A DNA stretch of 64,000 nt from JAWKTV01 sp041398905 (GTDB taxonomy: Bacteria; Planctomycetota; Planctomycetia; Planctomycetales; Planctomycetaceae), in contig JAWKTV010000004.1 in NCBI GenBank assembly GCA_041398905.1, positions 248,001 through 312,000 on the forward strand, in the 5' to 3' direction. A model generated the notes under the pieces. It was given only the letters and a program-made list of their open reading frames with translations. It had not been told where the DNA came from and did not search any database. Shown one piece after another: positions 1 through 8,527 of the stretch. The translations under genes were made by a program, and so were the position numbers. How positions within the stretch are numbered: the stretch's first letter is position 1; the number at the start of each line of letters is the position of its first letter.

Positions 1-180
1 CGCGTGGTCAACACCCCCCAGTCGCTGCACGCTCATCTGACGCAGACTGTCACGAACGGAATCGCCGACAATCAGTGCCCCGCCAATCACTGCCGTCGCG
101 GCCACAACGCCGAGCAGAATCGCGAGGTTCGTCCGCCAGTAGTGCAGCAGACTGGAGCGGAGCAGCCGGAAGGAGGTCAT
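1..180 (-). CDS. ABC transporter permease, N-terminal fragment (MacB/FtsX type)
   Basis: The minus strand opens with ATG at 180 and stays open to the window edge, giving the first 60 residues of a larger protein. A short basic start (SFRLLRSS) is followed by one hydrophobic helix at about residues 18-39. Then comes GDSVRDSLRQ, the usual entry into the periplasmic domain of MacB/FtsX-like ABC permeases in planctomycetes. Such proteins form the membrane half of an exporter or lipoprotein/peptide translocation system together with an ATPase. The partner must lie outside the window. No strong ribosome binding site precedes the ATG. The family call rests on the N-terminus only, so the exact subfamily is open. 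Confidence 0.6.
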   Translation of the reverse strand, partial: MTSFRLLRSSLLHYWRTNLAILLGVVAATAVIGGALIVGDSVRDSLRQMSVQRLGGVDHA

Positions 181-599
181 GGGCGGTTCGGTCGCCAGGT
201 GGAAGGAGTGCAGCGTCGTTGTCGATGCGTGGTTGCGTGAGTCGCTGCGCAGCGTGTTGGTGTCCACGCGACCCGGTCGCCCCAAAGCGACCGGGTCGCT
301 CGCTCACGCGCGCTGCCGGTCGCTGCCAGTCTTGATCTGACCGCGGCGAACGGAGCGAACTGCGTCATTGTATCTGGTCAGGACGATCGGGCGACCCGGA
401 CACCTTTGAACCTCACATTCGCGGGTGCGGTTGCCACTTGGCGGGGTTGGGGAATTCAACGCGGAGTCGTCAGGTCTCCGAGATGCGGCGATCCCTCGCC
501 GCACAGGAGTGCTACCCCCCGGACATCCGGCTGACTAGGATATTTGGCGACGACCTTCGCCCGATTCGCTCTCACTCCTCACACGCCCGAAGCCGCATC
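181..599. other. Divergent intergenic region without a gene
   Basis: About 420 bases separate the start of the ABC permease (minus) from lutB (plus). Apart from the hairpin at 268-299 no coding signal was seen. Open frames here are short, Arg/Ser/Pro-rich and look like GC-rich noise. Confidence 0.5.
268..299. repeat. Perfect 13-bp inverted repeat (hairpin)
   Basis: GCGACCCGGTCGC at 268-280 and its exact reverse complement at 287-299 flank a 6-nt loop (cccaaa). It lies between the divergent ABC permease and lutB genes. There is no T-run on either side, so it is not a standard intrinsic terminator. It could be an operator or a transcript-stabilising stem. Confidence 0.6.
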
Positions 600-1982
600 G
601 TGAGCACCGCCACCAGCCATCCCGCCAAGGCCGCCAAGTTTGTCGCCAACGACGAGCGGGCCCACTGGCATGACCGTGCCTTATGGTTCGTGCGAGCGAA
701 GCGTGACCGCGCGGCCGCCACTATCCCCGAATGGGAAGAACTTCGCGAGCAGGCGTCGCGGATCAAGCAGGTCGCGCAGTCCAACCTGGCGGAACTGCTC
801 GAACAGTTCGAGGCGCAGGCGCAGGCTCGCGGCGCGGTCGTCCACTGGGCGGCCGACGCCGCCGAGCACAACGCCATCGTCCTCGAGCTGCTCCAGCGGC
901 ACGGTGTCAAGAAGCTCGTCAAGAGCAAGTCGATGCTGACGGAAGAGTGTCACCTCAACCCCTACCTCGAGCGACACGGCATCGAGGTGACTGACACCGA
1001 CCTGGGTGAGTGGATCGTGCAGCTCCGCCGCGAGCCGCCCAGCCATATCGTGATGCCGGCCATTCACACCAAACGGGAGGAGATCGGGCAACTGTTTCAC
1101 GAGCACATCGGCACCGAAGCGGGTGCGACCGACCCCAACTACCTTGCGCGGGCCGCTCGCAACGAGCTTAGGCAACGTTTTCTCGCCGCCGATGCGGGGC
1201 TGACGGGCGTCAACTTCGCCATTGCTGAGACCGGCGGCTTCGTGGTTTGCACCAACGAAGGTAACGCCGACCTGGGAACCGCTCTGCCCGGACTGCATAT
1301 CGCCAGCATGGGTATGGAGAAGCTGATCCCGAAGGCGAAGGATCTTGGCGTCTTCCTGCGGCTGCTGGGCCGCTCGGCGACCGGGCAGCCGATCACGACA
1401 TACTCGACGCATTTCCACGGCCCGCGCGATGCCTCGAGCGAGCTGCACATCATTATCGTCGACAATGGTCGCAGCGAGATTCTGGGCAGCGAAGACTTTC
1501 GGCGTTCGCTGCACTGCATCCGCTGCGGCGCCTGCATGAATACTTGTCCCGTCTATCGTCGCAGCGGCGGGCATTCTTACAGCAACACCGTCCCCGGGCC
1601 GATCGGGTCGGTCCTCGCCCCCTCCGCCAACCCGGCTCAGCACTCGTCGCTCCCCTACGCCTGCTCACTGTGTGGCAGTTGCGACGATGTCTGCCCCGTG
1701 AAGATCGACCTGCATGTGCAGCTCTACACCTGGCGAAGCAAGCTGGCGATGAAAGGGCTGCTCGCCCGCAGCAAGGCGTGGTCGATGAAGTTCGCCGGCA
1801 AGGTACTGGGGCGCGCCGGACTGTTCGCGTTCGTCGGAAGCATGGCTCGCTTCTGGCTGCCGAAGCTGCCCCGCTTCATGATCTACAACCGCTTCAACGA
1901 CTGGGGTCGCCAGCGCGAGATGCCGCCGATGCCCAGGCAGAGTTTCCGCCAGCAATGGAAGCAGCGGCAAGTGCGGAAGTGA
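600..1982 (+). CDS. lutB: LutB/LldF-type iron-sulfur protein (LUD domain, lactate utilisation)
   Basis: A 460-residue protein when started at GTG 600, the usual length of LutB/LldF. The frame is open upstream to 438, but that part has no family resemblance. The N-terminal two thirds is an LUD domain (IAETGGFVVCTNEGNADL, SMGMEKLIP). It is followed by two ferredoxin-type 4Fe-4S motifs, CIRCGACMNTCP and CSLCGSCDDVCP, and a C-terminal helical tail. In characterised systems LutA, LutB and LutC together oxidise L-lactate to pyruvate in the cytoplasm, with LutB carrying the clusters. Here neither lutA nor lutC adjoins it: the next gene is lpxA on the other strand. The electron-transfer role is inferred from the family, and the substrate could be another hydroxy-acid. 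Confidence 0.88.
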   Translation: MSTATSHPAKAAKFVANDERAHWHDRALWFVRAKRDRAAATIPEWEELREQASRIKQVAQSNLAELLEQFEAQAQARGAVVHWAADAAEHNAIVLELLQRHGVKKLVKSKSMLTEECHLNPYLERHGIEVTDTDLGEWIVQLRREPPSHIVMPAIHTKREEIGQLFHEHIGTEAGATDPNYLARAARNELRQRFLAADAGLTGVNFAIAETGGFVVCTNEGNADLGTALPGLHIASMGMEKLIPKAKDLGVFLRLLGRSATGQPITTYSTHFHGPRDASSELHIIIVDNGRSEILGSEDFRRSLHCIRCGACMNTCPVYRRSGGHSYSNTVPGPIGSVLAPSANPAQHSSLPYACSLCGSCDDVCPVKIDLHVQLYTWRSKLAMKGLLARSKAWSMKFAGKVLGRAGLFAFVGSMARFWLPKLPRFMIYNRFNDWGRQREMPPMPRQSFRQQWKQRQVRK

Positions 1983-2225
1983 TCGGGAATCACTCGGCTG
2001 GCCCTTCGCTGGCGAGTTGTGCAGCGCGTCGCCCCGCGATGCCAACTGCCGGCCGAAAGGGTCGTACGACGGACTTCCAGGCCGTGACCGGGCACTCGAA
2101 ACTACGTGGACTACCGCCGGCAAGTCATGTGCGGCGTGCCGGCGAACTCCACGTCAGCAGGCGGGTAACGCGTTGCGATTGCTGGTTCGGTCGGCCCGCC
2201 TCAACAGGGTGGCTGTTCACCGCGG

Positions 2226-3029
2226 TCAGAGCGGCGAATCGATCACGCAGGCTCCGCTGCGGCCGCGAACAAGACCGCGGTCGGTCCCCGCTTCGACAAA
2301 CGCGAGCAGCACATCCCGGACGCGAGACGGTTCGTCGTCCTTGATCCTCGCGATGATTTCCGGCCGGCCGAGCGTGTTCCGGTAGATCAGGCGAAACAGC
2401 CGCTTGATCTGAGCCCGCTCGGACGACGTGTACCCCGCGCGGCGCAGACCAATCGAATTGACTCCCACGATCCGCCCCTGGTGATCGGTCATCATGTAGG
2501 GGAGGATGTCCTGAGTCACCGGTGCGACACAGGCGACCATCGCCAGATTCCCGATCCTAACGAACTGATGCACCCCGGTATTGCCTGAAATGATCGCGTT
2601 GTCACCGACGGTCACATGCCCCCCCAGCAACGCTCCGCTCACCAGCGTGACGTCGTTGCCAACCAGGCAATTGTGGCCGATGTGCGTGTTGGTCATCAGG
2701 TAACAGCGGTCGCCGACGCGCGTGACATTGCCGGCGCCCGTGGCGCGATGGATGGTCGCACCTTCGCGGATCACACAGTGATCGCCGACGATGCACCGCG
2801 TTGACTCGTCGTGATAACGTCGATCCTGCGGAGTGTCCCCGATCACCGCGTGCGAATGCACCTGCACATTCGCGCCAATCTCGGTTTCTCCGAGTGCGCA
2901 CGAGAACGGAGCGAAGCGGGTTCCGGGACCGATACGAACCGGGCCTTCGATCGTCACGTACGGGCCGATGGTCGCGGTTTCATCGATGACGGCTGCGGCG
3001 GAAACGATGGCCGTGGGATGAATCGGCAT
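2226..3029 (-). CDS. lpxA: UDP-N-acetylglucosamine O-acyltransferase
   Basis: LpxA transfers a 3-hydroxyacyl chain from acyl-ACP to UDP-GlcNAc, the first step of lipid A synthesis in the cytoplasm. The protein is a left-handed beta helix of hexapeptide repeats (for example IGPYVTIEG, VRIGPGTRF), then NTHIGHN containing the expected catalytic His (about residue 119), the conserved VHQFVRIG segment and the helical C-terminal domain. ATG 3029 (MPIHPTAIV) is chosen because it matches the family start and gives 267 residues, close to the E. coli 262. The frame is open 15 codons further. The gene stands alone, divergent from ftsW. It supports an LPS-bearing diderm envelope. Confidence 0.93.
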   Translation of the reverse strand: MPIHPTAIVSAAAVIDETATIGPYVTIEGPVRIGPGTRFAPFSCALGETEIGANVQVHSHAVIGDTPQDRRYHDESTRCIVGDHCVIREGATIHRATGAGNVTRVGDRCYLMTNTHIGHNCLVGNDVTLVSGALLGGHVTVGDNAIISGNTGVHQFVRIGNLAMVACVAPVTQDILPYMMTDHQGRIVGVNSIGLRRAGYTSSERAQIKRLFRLIYRNTLGRPEIIARIKDDEPSRVRDVLLAFVEAGTDRGLVRGRSGACVIDSPL

Positions 3030-3386
3030 GAACGGAGGCCTTAGGGGAACGCACAGACTCCGTCGAAGGATCACAGGGACTTTGTCCGCTCATCCTCCGG
3101 GTAAAAGATGCGCGAACCGGTCCCGCTGATGCCGCTGCCGATTTGAAGCGGCAATCCCGTTGTCCGCCGCGAGCACGTGAGCAGGGGACTTCGACAGTCT
3201 GGAGATTGACCGGGAAATGGGTGCAAGGCAGGGAGAGTAGTGCAAGGGCAGCTTGGCGAAAATAGTGTTTCTGGTGGAATTGTACCGAATTGGTCGACCA
3301 CCCTCGCCGGCGGCTGAGGCGACGCAAGTTCGTTCACGTGGCGGAATCTTCAAGGGCCGCATTGGTTTGAGTCGAAAACTGTCGAT
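3030..3386. other. Divergent lpxA/ftsW intergenic region
   Basis: About 357 bases between the starts of lpxA and ftsW. It presumably carries both promoters, but no confident -35/-10 pair was found. No coding signal was seen. Confidence 0.4.
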
Positions 3387-4523
3387 ATGCGGCTGATTGA
3401 ACAAACCTTCCTGGCATTCGCGGGGCTGCTGCTCGCGATCGGTCTGTTGATGGTGTTCAGCGCCAGCATGACCTCCGAGCCTTCGCTGCAGGACGAGGCC
3501 TTCCTCCGCAGGCAACTGGCCTCAATGGCAGTGGCGCTGCTGGCCGGCCTGACCGGTGCGATGCTGCCGGCCGCCTGCTGGCGGCGGGCCGCCCCGTGGA
3601 TGCTGCTGGCCGTCATGGCCCTGCTGCTCGGGACCCTGATGCCCACGATCGGGACGCGGATCAACGGTGCCCGTCGCTGGCTCCGGGTCGGCCCGTTCAA
3701 TGTACAGCCGTCGGAACTGGCGAAGATCGTACTGCCGCTGTTTGTCTGTCGCATGGCCGCCACCGGCGGCTGGCGCGGCGACGGCATGGCGCTGCTCGGG
3801 ATCGTTGTCACACTGGGGCTCGTCGTCGCGGAGCCTGACCTGGGAACGACGCTTTTCCTCGCCTTGACCTCCGGAGTTGCGCTGTGGCTCAGTGGCTGGC
3901 CGCTGAAGCGGTTCGTAATCGCCGCGGGTCTGGGACTGCCGGTCGTCGCCAGCATCGGCGTCCTGCGGCCTTATCAGTTGCAGCGGCTGCAGGGGTTTCT
4001 CGCCAGTTGGCACGACGTCGACGCCGCGTCGTATCAGGTCAAGCAGTCTCTTGTCGCGATCGGTTCGGGAGGGGTCTTCGGCAGCGGCCTGGGGAATGGG
4101 CAGCAGAAGCTGAGCTTCCTCCCGGAAGCGAACACCGACTTCGTGTACGCCGTGATTGGCGAAGAGCTTGGACTGCTGGGGACGCTGGGTGTGCTGATGC
4201 TGTTCGTCGGCCTGTACCTCACCGGGCTGCGACTGATTGCCTCGCTCCGCCGCGGGTCGTTCGAGCACTCGGCGAGCCTGACGCTTCTGACGGGCCTCGT
4301 TCTGCAGGCGGGTCTGAACATGGCCGTCGTCGTCGCGCTGGCCCCCCCGAAAGGGATCTCGCTTCCGCTCGTCAGTTATGGCGGCAGTAACCTGGTCGTC
4401 AGTGCCGCCACCCTCGGCCTGGTGCTGAGTTTCGCCCGGTCCACGCCCGCTCCCGCTCAGCGCACTTCGATCGCCGACGCTGGTGATGTGATTGACTGCC
4501 GCACTCCGTCGCCACTAGCCTGA
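3387..4523 (+). CDS. ftsW: FtsW/RodA/SpoVE (SEDS) family peptidoglycan polymerase
   Basis: A 378-residue polytopic membrane protein with the SEDS signatures NGARRWL, QPSELAKI (about residues 91-115), PEANTDFVYAVIGEELG and LPLVSYGGSN. About ten hydrophobic segments are visible, including the starting FLAFAGLLLAIGLLMVFSAS. SEDS proteins polymerise glycan strands from lipid II in the cytoplasmic membrane together with a class B penicillin-binding protein. The YGGSNL region and the short loops are closer to FtsW/SpoVE than RodA. It lies outside any mur/dcw cluster, and no PBP is adjacent. Start ATG 3387 follows a weak Shine-Dalgarno. FtsW against RodA is not settled from sequence alone. Confidence 0.85.
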   Translation: MRLIEQTFLAFAGLLLAIGLLMVFSASMTSEPSLQDEAFLRRQLASMAVALLAGLTGAMLPAACWRRAAPWMLLAVMALLLGTLMPTIGTRINGARRWLRVGPFNVQPSELAKIVLPLFVCRMAATGGWRGDGMALLGIVVTLGLVVAEPDLGTTLFLALTSGVALWLSGWPLKRFVIAAGLGLPVVASIGVLRPYQLQRLQGFLASWHDVDAASYQVKQSLVAIGSGGVFGSGLGNGQQKLSFLPEANTDFVYAVIGEELGLLGTLGVLMLFVGLYLTGLRLIASLRRGSFEHSASLTLLTGLVLQAGLNMAVVVALAPPKGISLPLVSYGGSNLVVSAATLGLVLSFARSTPAPAQRTSIADAGDVIDCRTPSPLA

Positions 4524-4561
4524 CCAGCGTTCGGTTGGTGCCGGGGCGGAGGGCCGTCGGG

Positions 4562-5401
4562 ATGAATGAGGCATTTGACGCCGTCACGCAGTTCTTCGCG
4601 AGGGTCTGGTCGACCGACTCCCGTTCACGCTTCATGCTGATTACGGTGTGCGTGATCACGGCGCTCTACCTGCTGTCGCACGTGAGGGATCTGCTGCGTC
4701 AAGGGGCACGGTACTATGTGCTGGCGAAGTTGGACGCGTTGAACAACTTCGTACGACTGCCGTTTGTTTTCGTCTGCGTAGCACTGGGGTCACTGGTCGC
4801 TGCGGAAGTTCTGGCGACCCCGATGTTTGCGGTCATGCATATTCTGCAGGGTAATCTTCATTGCTCGCATATGATGGCCGTGATTCCGAAGAACGTCACA
4901 TCGCTGGAGTATTTCGGCTACTTCTGCGCGGCCCTGAGCCTGTACACGATTCTGGTCTTCGCGCTCGACAAGTCGATTGCTCGGTTGAACGGTGAAATCG
5001 GAGGCGGGACTTACAAGTGCCGAGCGAAGGTGAACCCACTTTGGAGACGGATGGAGCGAGAGCTACACCTCTTCGAACTCAGTGGTGGCTGGCCCGGATC
5101 GTTGATTGCTCAGCGACTGTTTCGTCACAAGATCGCCAAGGACGAATACCAGCGAGAGTTCGTCCTCTGCGTCGCCTGCAACTGCCTGATGGTGGCGGCG
5201 GTGGTGAGCCACATCTACGAGCACCCGATCCTGGCCTACTTTTTGCTGGTGCCCGCGGGCTTGGCGTACTATCGCATTCTCAACCGAGATCACGACAAGC
5301 GGAACCGCGAAGATGATCAGAGCTTCGAAAGAGCAGATGATCGCGATGACGACTACTGGCGCTATGATGACGATGACTGGCGCGATGAGGGCTTGGATTG
5401 A
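4562..5401 (+). CDS. Membrane protein with DUF1294 domain and acidic C-terminal tail
   Basis: A 279-residue protein starting at ATG 4562, eight bases after GGAGGG. The frame is also open from TTG 4535. The N-terminal half carries two or three hydrophobic helices (FMLITVCVITALYLL, LPFVFVCVALGSLVAAEVLA). Residues of about 175-225 match DUF1294, a small membrane domain of unknown function (LHLFELSGGWPGSLIAQRLF then HKIAKDEYQREF). The last 35 residues are nearly all Asp, Glu, Arg and Tyr (DDRDDDYWRYDDDDW) and should be cytoplasmic and disordered. DUF1294 proteins are usually only about 90-200 residues, so the N-terminal extension and the tail are unusual. It lies 38 nt after ftsW and may be cotranscribed. 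Function unknown. Confidence 0.75.
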   Translation: MNEAFDAVTQFFARVWSTDSRSRFMLITVCVITALYLLSHVRDLLRQGARYYVLAKLDALNNFVRLPFVFVCVALGSLVAAEVLATPMFAVMHILQGNLHCSHMMAVIPKNVTSLEYFGYFCAALSLYTILVFALDKSIARLNGEIGGGTYKCRAKVNPLWRRMERELHLFELSGGWPGSLIAQRLFRHKIAKDEYQREFVLCVACNCLMVAAVVSHIYEHPILAYFLLVPAGLAYYRILNRDHDKRNREDDQSFERADDRDDDYWRYDDDDWRDEGLD

Positions 5402-5758
5402 GCGTGTCATGCTCGCTGTCGCCGGGTAAGATGGGTTGGTTGACTGTCGCATTGGACGTAGTTCGCCTCCGAGGTCGGGTGAGGTTGCGATCGGTACCGA
5501 CTCGGTCGTCGCGGAACACGGACGGAGTTGAGGCGTAGCACCGCGTCGCGCCTTGCGGCGGAACGAGTTCCGTCATTGCCAGGGGCCCCGCGACTCCGTT
5601 CGCAGGGCAGGTGAATGAACGGGACGGGTTCCGTTTGCAGTCCGGTGCAAGTTGCGATATTCTGTGTGCTTGTTCAATCAGCGGGTCGTGGTGCGCCGTG
5701 CGCCCGGCCTCTTTCGGGTTACCTTCGTCCTCGTGGCGAAGCTGGTCAGGTGTCGACG
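5402..5758. other. rplS upstream region
   Basis: About 357 bases with no gene. It contains the candidate rplS promoter at 5635-5663. An open frame running into rplS from 5615 is leader sequence and has no similarity to L19. Confidence 0.5.
5635..5663 (+). promoter_or_regulatory. Candidate sigma-70-type promoter of rplS
   Basis: TTGCAG at 5635-5640 and TATTCT at 5658-5663 are separated by exactly 17 nt, giving a predicted start near 5670 and a leader of about 90 nt before rplS. The match is good but was found by eye. Confidence 0.45.
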
Positions 5759-6130
5759 ATGCAGCGGCTCATTGATTTGGTGGAGCAGGGTAATTTCCGC
5801 GAAAAGCCCCTCAATTTTGAGGTTGGCGACACCGTGGACGTGCATACCCGAATCCTGGAAGGCGACAAGGAACGCATCCAGGTGTTCACGGGTGTCGTGA
5901 TCGCCAAGAAGGGGGGTGGGCTGCGTGAGAGCTTCACCGTCCGTCGCATCGTCGCGGGTGAAGGTGTCGAGCGAATCTTCCCGACCAACTCGCCGAAGGT
6001 CGCCGACGTGATCGTCAAGCGTCACGCGCGGATTCGCCGTGCCAAGCTGTACTACCTGCGGGACCGGATCGGCAAGGCGACCCGCCTGCAGGAACGCCGT
6101 GCCAAGGCGGGCGAAGCGCCGACGCAGTAG
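5759..6130 (+). CDS. rplS: 50S ribosomal protein L19
   Basis: L19 sits at the 30S-50S interface of the ribosome. ATG 5759 gives 123 residues, the normal size. A GTG three codons earlier is an alternative. Conserved segments are visible: FEVGDTVDVHTRI, ERIQVFTGVVIAKKGGG, SFTVRRI, GVERIFPTNSP and the basic tail RIRRAKLYYLRD. It is followed 64 nt later by yraN, a conserved bacterial order (rplS, sometimes rnhB, then yraN). It is probably expressed from the promoter at 5635-5663. Confidence 0.97.
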   Translation: MQRLIDLVEQGNFREKPLNFEVGDTVDVHTRILEGDKERIQVFTGVVIAKKGGGLRESFTVRRIVAGEGVERIFPTNSPKVADVIVKRHARIRRAKLYYLRDRIGKATRLQERRAKAGEAPTQ

Positions 6131-6194
6131 CGCCCCGGCCCCGGGGCGATCGCCTCGGGAACACCGCTCGATCAATTCTCAGCGGGGCTGTTTC

Positions 6195-6605
6195 ATGCCA
6201 CGTACCGGCTGGCTGCGGAAGCTGCTGGGCGATCGTGGGGAACGCCTCGCTGTTCGTTTTTTATCGCAGCGGGGCTATGTCATTGTTGCCCGGCAATCAC
6301 GCAGCGCGATTGGAGAGATCGACATCATTGCTCTCGACCGGAACTCGCCCGGCGGCGAGACCGTCGTGTTCGTCGAAGTCAAGACCCGCTCCCAGCAGCA
6401 GGCCGGGGCGCCGACGGAGGCCGTGAACCTCACCAAGCAAAGGCAGTTGACCCGGGCGGCTCTGACGTGGCTGAAGCGTCGTCGCTGGCTCGGCCGTCGC
6501 ACCCGTTTCGACGTGGTGGCGGTTCTCTGGCAGGGGCCGGCGGAGCCAGTCGTCACCCATTACCAGCATGCTTTCGAGGCGGTCGGCGTTGACGGCATGT
6601 ACTGA
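6195..6605 (+). CDS. YraN/UPF0102 family nuclease-like protein
   Basis: A 136-residue protein from ATG 6195. It shows the UPF0102 pattern GDRGERLAVRFLSQRGYVI, then IGEIDIIALD and VVFVEVKTR. The D/ExK constellation (E and D in GEIDIIA, ExK in VEVKTR) is that of the PD-(D/E)XK endonuclease fold related to archaeal Holliday junction resolvases. The biological role in bacteria is not established. It follows rplS, as in many bacteria, and is probably in the same transcript. The frame is open further upstream inside rplS, but the family start is at MPRTGWLRK. Confidence 0.9.
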   Translation: MPRTGWLRKLLGDRGERLAVRFLSQRGYVIVARQSRSAIGEIDIIALDRNSPGGETVVFVEVKTRSQQQAGAPTEAVNLTKQRQLTRAALTWLKRRRWLGRRTRFDVVAVLWQGPAEPVVTHYQHAFEAVGVDGMY

Positions 6606-7143
6606 ACGGCCACGGCGTTGATGCACCCCCTCGCAAGGGGGGCAGTTGCCTCATGGTGGGGGCGGGGAATTTCCACCGGTGTTGGTGAGCCGGTGGCCGT
6701 GAGGCTCCGGACCGTCGGACGCGGTGCGGACGCCATCTTCTGAATCAGGCGAATCAGGCGGTGTCGTGGGCCGGATCAAGTCGCGAACCGACGCCGCTCC
6801 GGCATGGGGGCGGGCGCGACGTCAATCGAAGGGGCAGCTCCCATCTATCATGCCGGCTCGCCAGAAATCCTGCGCCGGTTCGCGATTGTGTCCGTATCGC
6901 CGAGAATGCTGCACGTCCGCACCGCGCCTGCTGATCCCCGGCACCTGCCGGTCATTGACCAATTGTGGTAAAACGGGGCCCCTGCGAGTCGAGGCGGCAG
7001 AGGTGCCGCGGTGTGGTTGATGGGATACGATCCATCCCACGATTGAATCATTGGATTGATGCGGCGACGCGTGTCGGCGATCAACGCGGTGGTTTTTCAT
7101 CCTGGCAATCCCCACCGTCCGCGGCGGGCGGCTACGTTGATCG
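6606..7143. other. Gene-free interval
   Basis: About 540 bases between yraN and the YkgJ gene. Only Arg/Ser/Pro-rich frames are present and none resembles a protein. A weak 6-bp stem (CACCGG / CCGGTG) lies near 6675-6696. Confidence 0.4.
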
Positions 7144-8448
7144 ATGTCCGGCTATCACCTCGAACTACCGACGATTCAGAACTGGAGTTGCCACTCCTGC
7201 AGCGGGTGTTGCCGCCAGCATCGGATCGCAATCACCGCTGCCGAGCACGAGCGACTCGCGGGGCAGCAGTGGACGGAAGCCGATGGCATCGCGGCGGGGC
7301 AGCCGCTATTCGTGCGGATGGGACGCTGGCCATTTCGGCGCTGGTGGCGGTTGGCGCATCAGCCGGACGGCCGCTGCGTTTTTCTCGACGATCAAGGGCT
7401 GTGCCGCATCCACGCGAGGTTCGGCGAGCCTGCCAAGCCGCTCGCCTGCCGCATTTACCCTTATGCCTTTCACCCCAAAGGCCAACAGGTGGTGGTGGGG
7501 CTGCGGTACAGTTGTCCGTCGGTGGTGCGGAATCAGGGGGCTTCGCTGTCGTCGCAGCGGGGTGAGCTGAAGTCACTTGCCGCGCAGGTGATTCCGGCGA
7601 ACGTGACGCAGGCACGTCCTCCCCGTCTGCACGGTGGACTCCGCCTCGACTGGCCCGACACGCTCCGCGTCGTCGATGCGCTGCTGGCGACCCTTCGTGA
7701 GGCCAGCTCGCCGATCGCCATCCGCCTGTTGCGGGCCTTACACTGGCTGGAACTGCTGGAGCAGGCCAAGCTCGACAGCATTCGCGGCCCCCGATTGCAG
7801 GAACTGCTCGATTTGCTGCGGTCCGCGTCCGCCGCCGAGTTGCCGGGAACGTTCGATCTCGACAGGCTCCCGGAGCCAACGCGAGTTGGGGGGACGCTGT
7901 TCCGACTGCATGCTGGTCAGTACGGTCGCATTGACATGGACGTGGCGGGGCGATGGTTGGCGGGGCGCAGGCTGAAGCTGCTGTGGACGGCCCTGCGACT
8001 GGCCCGCGGTGGCCGCGAGTTGCCCGGGCTGTCACCCGAGTTCCCGCCGCTCTCGTTTGCGGCGCTGGAGCGGCGACGCGACTTTCCGAGCTTCGACTTC
8101 GACGAGATGCTGTCGCGTTACTTCCTGGTGAAGCTGCAGGGGATGAGCTTCTGCGGTCGCGCTTATTACGATGAGTCGCTGGTGGACGGATTCCGTTCGT
8201 TGGCGTTGATGTTCCCGGTCGTCTGCTGGCTCGCCCGCTGGCGAGCGGCCGTACGGGGTGATGGCCCGGTGACGATCGATGATGTGGTCGTCGCGTTGAC
8301 CACGGCGGACCACCACCACGGGTACTCCCCCGCGTTGGGAACGTTTGCGGCCAAAGGGCGACTCCGCACGCTGCACAAGCTCGGCGACATTCCGCGGTTC
8401 ATCGCCCGGCTCGGCCCCGCCCTGGCGACTCACCAGCCGGACGGGTAG
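7144..8448 (+). CDS. YkgJ family cysteine-cluster protein
   Basis: A 434-residue protein whose N-terminal 130 residues form the YkgJ (CxxCxxCC) putative metal-chelating domain. It has Cys16-x2-Cys19-x2-Cys22-Cys23 in SCHSCSGCC, then CVFLDDQGLCRIH and the signature PLACRIYPYAF. Further cysteines (YSCPS) complete the usual set. The domain is thought to bind Fe-S or Zn, and some relatives are annotated as flagellin N-methylases. The remaining 300 residues are a poorly characterised extension common in planctomycete members, with no membrane segment. It stands alone on the plus strand. The role in this organism is unknown. Confidence 0.8.
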   Translation: MSGYHLELPTIQNWSCHSCSGCCRQHRIAITAAEHERLAGQQWTEADGIAAGQPLFVRMGRWPFRRWWRLAHQPDGRCVFLDDQGLCRIHARFGEPAKPLACRIYPYAFHPKGQQVVVGLRYSCPSVVRNQGASLSSQRGELKSLAAQVIPANVTQARPPRLHGGLRLDWPDTLRVVDALLATLREASSPIAIRLLRALHWLELLEQAKLDSIRGPRLQELLDLLRSASAAELPGTFDLDRLPEPTRVGGTLFRLHAGQYGRIDMDVAGRWLAGRRLKLLWTALRLARGGRELPGLSPEFPPLSFAALERRRDFPSFDFDEMLSRYFLVKLQGMSFCGRAYYDESLVDGFRSLALMFPVVCWLARWRAAVRGDGPVTIDDVVVALTTADHHHGYSPALGTFAAKGRLRTLHKLGDIPRFIARLGPALATHQPDG

Positions 8449-8527
8449 AGCGGTTCGCGAGACACCGCGACGCTGGTTCCTGAGAAGGGTGTCGCGCGTG
8501 GAACGACGTGCGGTGGGAAGGTCGGCC

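Noticed and set aside
6965..7570. 201-codon plus-strand frame overlapping the YkgJ gene start
   Set aside because: Its second half is a shifted reading of the YkgJ gene and the first half lacks similarity to anything.
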